The notes under the pieces are model-generated. The model was not told the origin of the DNA. It searched no databases and saw only the letters and a list, made by a program, of their open reading frames with translations. From NCBI GenBank assembly GCA_009924965.1, contig RFQN01000035.1:1-10817 (forward strand): a stretch of 10,817 nt of DNA. The letters run 5' to 3'. The DNA comes from Verrucomicrobiota bacterium (lineage in GTDB: Bacteria; Verrucomicrobiota; Verrucomicrobiia; Opitutales; UBA953). Shown piece by piece: positions 1-8,428 of the stretch (position 1 is its first letter; each line of letters begins with the position of its first letter). The position numbers were made by a program, and so were the translations under genes.

Positions 1-5
1 TCCCC

Positions 6-3152
<3,147 letters not shown>

Positions 3153-3156
3153 ACCC

Positions 3157-4602
3157 ATGTCGATCCTCCACGAATGGAATAGCCTCCAGACCCGTCGCCG
3201 CTTCCTCGGCCGCGGCGCGAACGCCCTCGGCGCCGCCGCCCTGACGAGCCTGCTCGGTCGCTCGCTCGCCCACGCCGCCCCCGGCGCGGTCAGCACGCAG
3301 CACCTGCCCAAGGCCAAGCGCGTCATCTACCTGCACATGGTCGGCGGTCCCTCGCAGATGGACCTGCTGGACTACAAGCCCGCGATGCAGGCCATGTACG
3401 ACAAGGACCTCCCCGCGAGCATCCGCAACGGCCAACGCCTGACGACGATGACGAGCGGCCAGTCCCGCTTCCCCATCGCGCCGTCCAAGTACAAGTTCAG
3501 CCAAGCCGGCCAGTGCGGGATGTGGATGAACACCGAGCTGCTGCCCAACCTCGCCAAGAACGCCGACGATATCTGCTGGATGCGCTCGCTCAACACCGAG
3601 GCGATCAACCATGAGCCCGCCATCTGCGCCATGCAGACGGGCAACCAGATCACCGGCCGTCCCTGCCTGGGTTCGTGGGCCTCCTACGGACTGGGCTCGA
3701 CCAACGACAACCTGCCCTCGTTCGTCGTGCTCATCGCCACGCCGACCAACCGCGAGCAGGAACAGGCCATCTCCAGCCGCCTCTGGTCCAGCGGCTACCT
3801 GCCGGGGGAACACGCCGGCGTCTCGTTCCGCAGCAAGGGCGACCCGATCCTCTTCATCAACAACCCGCCCGGCGTCCCCGACGACCTGCGCAAGCAGACC
3901 ATCGACGGCATCAATCAGCTCAACCGCCTTAACTACGAGGCCATCGGCGACCCCGAGACCCACACGCGCATCAAGCAGTACGAGATGGCCTTCCGCATGC
4001 AGGCCAGCGTGCCCGAGCTGACCGACTTGTCCAAGGAACCCGAACACATCTTCAAACTCTACGGCGAGGAAGCCCGCAAGCGCGGGAGCTTCGCCAACAG
4101 CGTGCTCATGGCCCGCCGCCTGGTCGAACGCGGCGTCCGCTTCGTCCAGATCTACCATAACAACTGGGACCACCACGGCAACGTCAATGGCCGCATGCCC
4201 AGCCAATGCAAGGACGTCGACCAGCCCTGCCACGCCCTCATCGAAGACCTCAAACAACGCGGGATGTTCGACGACACACTCATCATCTGGGGCGGAGAGT
4301 TCGGCCGTACGATTTACAGCCAAGGCGGGCTGTCCAAGGACAACTACGGCCGCGACCACCACCCGCGCTGCTTCTCGATGTGGATGGCCGGCGGCGGCGC
4401 CCGCGGCGGCCAGATCTACGGCGAGACCGACGAGTTCAGCTACAACATCGTCAAGGACCCGCTGCCCATCCGCGACTTCCACGCGACGGTGCTGCACCTG
4501 CTGGGCTACGACCACGAGCGTTTCACCTACAAGTACCAAGGGCTCGACCAGAAGCTCGTCGGGGTACTGCCGACCAAGGTCGTGAAGGCGCTGATCAAAT
4601 AA
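3157..4602 (+). CDS. DUF1501 protein with Tat-like signal
   Basis: A 481-aa DUF1501 protein, a family with an alkaline-phosphatase/sulfatase-like fold that is very common in PVC bacteria. The N terminus carries a twin-arginine type leader: TRRRFLG at residues 12-18, then an Ala/Leu-rich stretch ending near AHA (38-40). This predicts folded export through Tat. Family signatures are HMVGGPSQMDLLDYKP soon after the leader, HNNWDHHGN at about 334-342, WGGEFGRT near 378-385, and GRDHHPRCFSMWMAGGG further on. The His/Asp-rich motifs suggest a metal site, as in the phosphatase/sulfatase superfamily, but no substrate is established for DUF1501. It starts 4 nt after the stop of the PSCyt1-DUF1549-DUF1553 gene, a pairing seen repeatedly in this superphylum, so the two probably act together in the periplasm. 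No Shine-Dalgarno sequence precedes the ATG (the leader reads aataaaccc), so translation may depend on coupling to the upstream gene. Confidence 0.95.
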   Translation: MSILHEWNSLQTRRRFLGRGANALGAAALTSLLGRSLAHAAPGAVSTQHLPKAKRVIYLHMVGGPSQMDLLDYKPAMQAMYDKDLPASIRNGQRLTTMTSGQSRFPIAPSKYKFSQAGQCGMWMNTELLPNLAKNADDICWMRSLNTEAINHEPAICAMQTGNQITGRPCLGSWASYGLGSTNDNLPSFVVLIATPTNREQEQAISSRLWSSGYLPGEHAGVSFRSKGDPILFINNPPGVPDDLRKQTIDGINQLNRLNYEAIGDPETHTRIKQYEMAFRMQASVPELTDLSKEPEHIFKLYGEEARKRGSFANSVLMARRLVERGVRFVQIYHNNWDHHGNVNGRMPSQCKDVDQPCHALIEDLKQRGMFDDTLIIWGGEFGRTIYSQGGLSKDNYGRDHHPRCFSMWMAGGGARGGQIYGETDEFSYNIVKDPLPIRDFHATVLHLLGYDHERFTYKYQGLDQKLVGVLPTKVVKALIK

Positions 4603-4607
4603 AGGTA

Positions 4608-4630
4608 GGGACAGCACCACGTGCTGTCCT
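4608..4630. repeat. Perfect 9-bp palindrome between operon genes
   Basis: GGACAGCAC (4609-4617), a 3-nt CAC spacer and GTGCTGTCC (4621-4629) form a perfect inverted repeat. A G-T pair at 4608/4630 can extend the stem to 10. It starts 6 nt after the DUF1501 stop codon. In RNA it would make a strong hairpin, but a pyrimidine-rich CTCCCTCCG follows rather than a T-run, so it is not a classical intrinsic terminator. Options are a REP-like dispersed palindrome, an mRNA processing or stability element, a Rho-independent-like attenuator, or a protein-binding site. The symmetry is certain; the role is not. Confidence 0.8.
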
Positions 4631-4674
4631 CCCTCCGTCTCGAGCCACCCGCACGTCACCGCCGTTTCATCCCC

Positions 4675-5460
4675 ATGAACGCATTCCCTCGTCTCAACTG
4701 GCTCCTGCTCCTCTGCACCCTGCCCCTCGCGGCCGCCGAGCCGGCGGCGCCGGCATCGTCAGCGCCGTCCGACACGGCATGGCTGCAGGCCAAGGGGACC
4801 CTGCTCTTCCACGACGCCTTTGAGCGCGAGGAGACGGGCAACGGGCTCAAGGGCATCGGCAACGGCTGGGAAAGCGCCACCGCTGACCGCGTCCCGCAGA
4901 TCAAGCAGGCCGACCTCGACGGCGGTATCCTCAAGATCGCCAGCGCCACCAAGGAGGCCGGCCACGCCGCCCACATCCACCATGACGCCGGGTTCGCCGA
5001 CGGCGGCGCGGTCATCCGCTTCAAGTTCCCGGGCCTCAACAAAGGCGAGGGCCTCCAGTTGGGCTTCGTCGACCGCGAGGTTAAGGACATCCACGCCGGC
5101 CACCTGTGCTACGCGATCCTGTCGCAGTCCAATGTGACGTTGATCGACCACAAGACGGGCGTGATGAACCTAGCCATCCGCAAGCAACGGGAGGAGGCCA
5201 CCGCCAACAAGACGAAGCTCCCGCCCGAGCTCGAAGCCTTGCTGAAGACCAAGCAGACCGTGTTCCCGCTCAAGGCCGATACCGAATGGCACGAACTGAC
5301 GCTGGTCACCGAGGGCGACGAACTGCGCTGCTCGCTCGACGGCAAGGTCGTGGCGCGTCACCGCTCGGAAGGTTTCGCCCACCCGATGAAGCGTTGGTTC
5401 AGCTTCCTGGTCGGCTCGACGGTCTGGATCGACGACGTGAAGGTCTACAAGGTCAAATGA
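4675..5460 (+). CDS. Secreted jelly-roll protein, DUF1080-like
   Basis: A 261-aa exported protein. Residues 1-20 form a signal peptide (LNWLLLLCTLPLAAA), followed by a low-complexity Ala/Pro/Ser linker. The rest looks like a beta-rich jelly roll: LLFHDAFERE then GNGWES opens the domain, GGILKI follows, WHELTLVTEGDELRCSLDGKVV sits in the second half, and WIDDVKVYKVK closes it. This resembles the DUF1080 / 'family 16 glycoside hydrolase-like' proteins common in PVC bacteria; some DUF1080 members act on 3-keto-glycosides. I see no catalytic residues that allow an enzymatic call, so it could be a glycan-binding protein. An in-frame GTG at 4621 would add 18 residues, but that extension lies partly in the palindrome and would push the signal peptide inward, so ATG 4675 is preferred. 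No Shine-Dalgarno sequence is visible. The stop overlaps the next gene's ATG (ATGA), so its product is probably made together with the FAD oxidoreductase. Confidence 0.8.
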   Translation: MNAFPRLNWLLLLCTLPLAAAEPAAPASSAPSDTAWLQAKGTLLFHDAFEREETGNGLKGIGNGWESATADRVPQIKQADLDGGILKIASATKEAGHAAHIHHDAGFADGGAVIRFKFPGLNKGEGLQLGFVDREVKDIHAGHLCYAILSQSNVTLIDHKTGVMNLAIRKQREEATANKTKLPPELEALLKTKQTVFPLKADTEWHELTLVTEGDELRCSLDGKVVARHRSEGFAHPMKRWFSFLVGSTVWIDDVKVYKVK

Positions 5461-7535
5461 CCATGCCGCGCCTCCTCCTCGCGTTCGGCCTGCTGCAACT
5501 AGTCACCATACTGAGCGCCGCGGAAGCGGATGTCATCGTGTATGGCGCGACGCCCGGCGGGTTCTGCGCCGCCCTCGCGGCCTCCCGGGAAGGCGCCAAG
5601 GTCATCCTGCTGGAACCGACCAAGCATATCGGCGGCCTGAGCACCGGCGGCCTCAGCCACTGCGACTCCAACCAGATGCGGCGTGAGGCTTTGACGGGCT
5701 TGTTCGAGGAATGGCATCGTCGCATCGTCAAAGACTACGTCGACCGCGGTCAGCCTGCGCCCTACGACGCGATGGACAAGACGCCCGGCGTCCGCTGGAC
5801 CTTTGAGCCGCAGGTGGCCATGCGCGTCACCCATGCCATGCTCAAGGAAGCAGGCGTCGCCGTCGTCACGGACTGCCAGCTGATCGCCGCCGACATGGCC
5901 GGGAGCAAGATCGTCCGCCTGCAGACATCCCAGGGATCGTTTGCGGCCAAAACCTACATCGATGGCACTTACGAGGGCGACCTGATGGCGGCCGCCGGCG
6001 TCTCTTGGACCATCGGTCGCGAAGGTCGCGCCGAATACGGCGAGTCGCTGGCGGGCAAGCGTTACCCTAAGCCGCGGATGGCCATCGAGGGCTTCGACGC
6101 CCAAGGCCATCCGCTTCCTCTGATCACCGGCGTCGACGCTGGCGCCGAAGAAGCCGGCGACCGCCACGTGATGACGTATAGTTTCCGTCTCTGCTTCACA
6201 CGGGATCCCGCCAACTTCGTGCCGATTCCAGCGCCCGCGAAATACGACCCAGCCAAGTTCGAACTCGCGCGACGGGCCCTCCAGGCCGGCGTCAAGGGCA
6301 TCGGCTTCGACCTCTACCCGCTCCCGGGCAACAAACTGGACGGCAACAATTCCATCCATGGCCAGGTTTCGCTTGGACTCGTGGGCGGGAGCAATACCTG
6401 GCATCTCGCCGATCCGGCTGAACGCGCCCGCCTCTGGGAGGCCCATAAACAGTACACCCTGGAGTTCCTGCACTTCCTGCGCACAGACCCCGCTGTGCCC
6501 GAAAAAGTAAGGTCGCAATACGCTTCGCTCGGCTTCTGCAAGGACGAGTTCGCCGCCACCGGGCACTTCCCTCCTGCACTCTATGTCCGGGAATCACGTC
6601 GGCTCCAAGGGCTCTATGTCCTGACGCAGAAGGATATCCTCGAAGCACCAAGCAAGGACGACCCCATCGCGGTCTCTTCCTTCCCCATCGATTCGCATGA
6701 CTGCCAACGCGTGGCCCTCCGCGACGGCGGGGTCGTCAATGAAGGGACCATTCTACCGGTGCGCGTCCCCGGCAGCGGCGTCGGTTACGCCTATCAAGTC
6801 CCCTATCGCGCCATCCTCCCCCGCGCAGAACAATGCGGCAACCTGCTCGTCCCAGTCGCCCTCGGGAGCACGCACGTCGCCATGTGCTCCCTGCGCATCG
6901 AAGGTGCGTGGATGGCCATCGGCCAAGGCGCCGGCGTCGCCGCCGCCCTCGCAGCCCAGCGCGGCATCAAGGTACAAGACCTTCCTTACGCCGACCTCCG
7001 CGCCCGCCTGCTGGCCCAAGGCCAGACGCTGCAGCTCCCACCGCCGCCCACCACGAAGGCCGCCACGCCGAAAGCAGCCGAGAAGCCACCGGCCACCACC
7101 CCGGCAGGGCTGATCCTCGACGACCAAACCGCTGAGCTCGAAGGCGACTGGATTCACTCGACGAACTTCAAGCCCTACGTCGGAAAAGGCTATGTCCACG
7201 ACGAGAAGCGCTCCGACGGGAAATGCCGAGCCACCTTCCGCTTCAAGGTTCCGAAGGAGGACGACTACGAGCTGAGCATGGCCTATTCGGCTCATACCAC
7301 ACGCACCACCAAGCTGCCCATCGCACTCGCAGGGGGCGGGGTCGAACATCGCCTGACGGTCGACCAGACCCAGCCGCTACCTCCCGGCGAGGCCTTCCGC
7401 CCGCTTGGCCATTTCAAGCTCCGCCCTGGCGTGGTCTACACGCTGACGCTCTCCAACGAGGGCACCGGCGGCTTCGTGATTCTTGACGCGTTTCAATTGC
7501 GCCCCACGAGCACGTCTAACCCCCAACCACGCTAA
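5457..7535 (+). CDS. Secreted FAD-dependent oxidoreductase with C-terminal golvesin/xanthan-lyase-type domain
   Basis: A 692-aa protein of the FAD_oxidored type, often labelled 'xanthan lyase-like' in databases. After a signal peptide (residues 1-21, ending near LSAA), a Rossmann dinucleotide-binding fold appears: DVIVYGATPGGFCAAL (about 25-40) with the glycine motif G30-G35 and acidic E53 at the end of the second strand, then GGLSTGGLSHCD. The FAD domain closes with GAWMAIGQGAGVAAALA near 483-499. A Pro/Thr/Ala-rich linker (about 525-550) leads to a beta-rich C-terminal domain (about 551-690, including YELSMAYSAH and GGFVILDAFQL) resembling the golvesin / xanthan lyase carbohydrate-binding-like domain. 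It probably oxidises an exported or extracellular substrate, perhaps a glycan; the substrate is unknown. The start is the ATG at 5457, overlapping the upstream TGA as ATGA; ATG 5463 is an alternative two codons on. AAGG about 7 nt upstream is the only Shine-Dalgarno-like sequence in the window. An open frame reaching back to 5106 merely overlaps the previous gene. Confidence 0.9.
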   Translation: MTMPRLLLAFGLLQLVTILSAAEADVIVYGATPGGFCAALAASREGAKVILLEPTKHIGGLSTGGLSHCDSNQMRREALTGLFEEWHRRIVKDYVDRGQPAPYDAMDKTPGVRWTFEPQVAMRVTHAMLKEAGVAVVTDCQLIAADMAGSKIVRLQTSQGSFAAKTYIDGTYEGDLMAAAGVSWTIGREGRAEYGESLAGKRYPKPRMAIEGFDAQGHPLPLITGVDAGAEEAGDRHVMTYSFRLCFTRDPANFVPIPAPAKYDPAKFELARRALQAGVKGIGFDLYPLPGNKLDGNNSIHGQVSLGLVGGSNTWHLADPAERARLWEAHKQYTLEFLHFLRTDPAVPEKVRSQYASLGFCKDEFAATGHFPPALYVRESRRLQGLYVLTQKDILEAPSKDDPIAVSSFPIDSHDCQRVALRDGGVVNEGTILPVRVPGSGVGYAYQVPYRAILPRAEQCGNLLVPVALGSTHVAMCSLRIEGAWMAIGQGAGVAAALAAQRGIKVQDLPYADLRARLLAQGQTLQLPPPPTTKAATPKAAEKPPATTPAGLILDDQTAELEGDWIHSTNFKPYVGKGYVHDEKRSDGKCRATFRFKVPKEDDYELSMAYSAHTTRTTKLPIALAGGGVEHRLTVDQTQPLPPGEAFRPLGHFKLRPGVVYTLTLSNEGTGGFVILDAFQLRPTSTSNPQPR

Positions 7536-7549
7536 CGGCCTTCCGTCAG
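7532..7549. terminator. Possible weak bidirectional hairpin between convergent genes
   Basis: A short imperfect inverted repeat, CTAACGG (7532-7538), loop CCTT, CCGTCAG (7543-7549), with one A/C mismatch. It sits between two convergent genes and includes both stop codons (TAA 7533-7535 and, on the - strand, TGA 7546-7548). There is no T-run on either side. It could act as a shared transcription end, but a stem this small can arise by chance. Confidence 0.25.
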
Positions 7550-8313
7550 TGCTTCGCCGGCGGCAAATAAAACGCGAGGTCGCGCATGGCGACGACCTTG
7601 CAGCCGGAGGCCTTGAGCGCCTGCATGTAGGCCTCGAACTTCACGGGGTCGGTGTTGACCCACGGGTGCCGGATGTCGGGCACGCCGTGGAAGGTCAGGA
7701 CGGCGACCTTGCCGTCGCGGGCTTGCACGATGGCGGCCTTGAACTGCTCGAGGGTGCTGTCGGGTTTGCTGTCAAAGGCCTGCGGCAAGGCCAACGGGTC
7801 ATCCTTGGCGAGGTCGAAGGCACGGGCTCCACCAGCACGCGCCAAGAGATAGCCACGCTCACGGAGCACCGCGATGCCGGCCGCGCTGACGGCGTAACCG
7901 GGATAGGAGAAGGTCGTCGGACGGGGAAGGCCGTGCTCGGCGCAGCGTTTCTCGATGTGCTCGAGGTCGGCGGCGATCTCCACCGGCTTCTGGCTCGGCA
8001 GGCCCTTGTGCGCCTTGGTGTGATTGCCGATCTCAAAGCCGTCGGCGTGCAGCTGCTTGATCTGCTCCCAGGTGAGGTAGTGCTGCTTGTCCTGCAGGAA
8101 CTCAAAGCCCTCGGTGATGTAGAACGTCGCGCCAAAGCCGTGCTTCTTGAGGAGCGGCGCCACGAAGGTCGCATGGCTGGCCACGGAATCGTCGAAGGTC
8201 AGGACGACGAGGCCATCGGGGACTTTCGCTGGGCCCGCCGGGGCGGAGGCGCAGCCGGCGAGGCCGAACAGGCCGAGAAGAAGGCACAGGGGCCAGGCGA
8301 GGAGGCGCGGCAT
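7546..8313 (-). CDS. Polysaccharide deacetylase (NodB-type) lipoprotein
   Basis: A 255-aa NodB homology domain protein (carbohydrate esterase family 4-like), predicted to be lipid-anchored. The signal peptide ends in a lipobox L18-A19-G20-C21, so Cys21 would be lipidated. Family motifs are in order: TFDD at 39-42 (catalytic-base and metal Asp), HTKAH at 98-102 (two metal His), FSYPGY at 135-140 in place of the usual RxPYG, and LTFHG at 206-210 with the C-terminal His209. The metal triad D42, H98 and H102 is intact, so activity is plausible: removal of N- or O-acetyl groups from peptidoglycan, chitin-like or other glycans. The missing Arg in the third motif resembles divergent subgroups whose substrates are unclear. 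The gene is convergent with the FAD oxidoreductase (10 nt between stops) and divergent from the hybrid gene, so it is its own transcription unit. The start ATG directly precedes the signal peptide and has no Shine-Dalgarno sequence (leader TACCCCT). Confidence 0.92.
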   Translation of the reverse strand: MPRLLAWPLCLLLGLFGLAGCASAPAGPAKVPDGLVVLTFDDSVASHATFVAPLLKKHGFGATFYITEGFEFLQDKQHYLTWEQIKQLHADGFEIGNHTKAHKGLPSQKPVEIAADLEHIEKRCAEHGLPRPTTFSYPGYAVSAAGIAVLRERGYLLARAGGARAFDLAKDDPLALPQAFDSKPDSTLEQFKAAIVQARDGKVAVLTFHGVPDIRHPWVNTDPVKFEAYMQALKASGCKVVAMRDLAFYLPPAKH

Positions 8314-8428
8314 AGGGGTACAGCAGTCCTAAGGCAGTTCCCAAAGGCCGTCCAGCCGGATAGGCGGGCGGATTGGATTTGCAGAACGTCCGAGGGAACC
8401 AATCCTAGGCCAGCCCCCTCTCCCCTTC
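8314..8428. promoter_or_regulatory. Divergent intergenic region with inverted repeat
   Basis: These 115 bp separate two divergent genes, so promoters for both should lie here. A perfect 7-bp inverted repeat, GGATTGG (8370-8376) and CCAATCC (8399-8405), flanks a 22-bp spacer and could be an operator for a dimeric regulator or chance symmetry. TTGCAG at 8379-8384 could be a -35 box for the + strand gene, but no good -10 follows at the right spacing. No convincing sigma-70 promoter is seen on either strand. The last 20 bases before the + strand ATG are a C/T-rich run. Confidence 0.4.

Noticed and set aside
4621..4674. Alternative GTG start for the jelly-roll protein
   Set aside because: It would begin within the palindrome and place 18 charged, Arg-rich residues before a normal signal peptide.
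5106..5456. N-terminal extension of the FAD oxidoreductase frame into the jelly-roll gene
   Set aside because: The extra residues are out-of-frame reading of the upstream gene. The signal peptide and Rossmann motif begin after ATG 5457.
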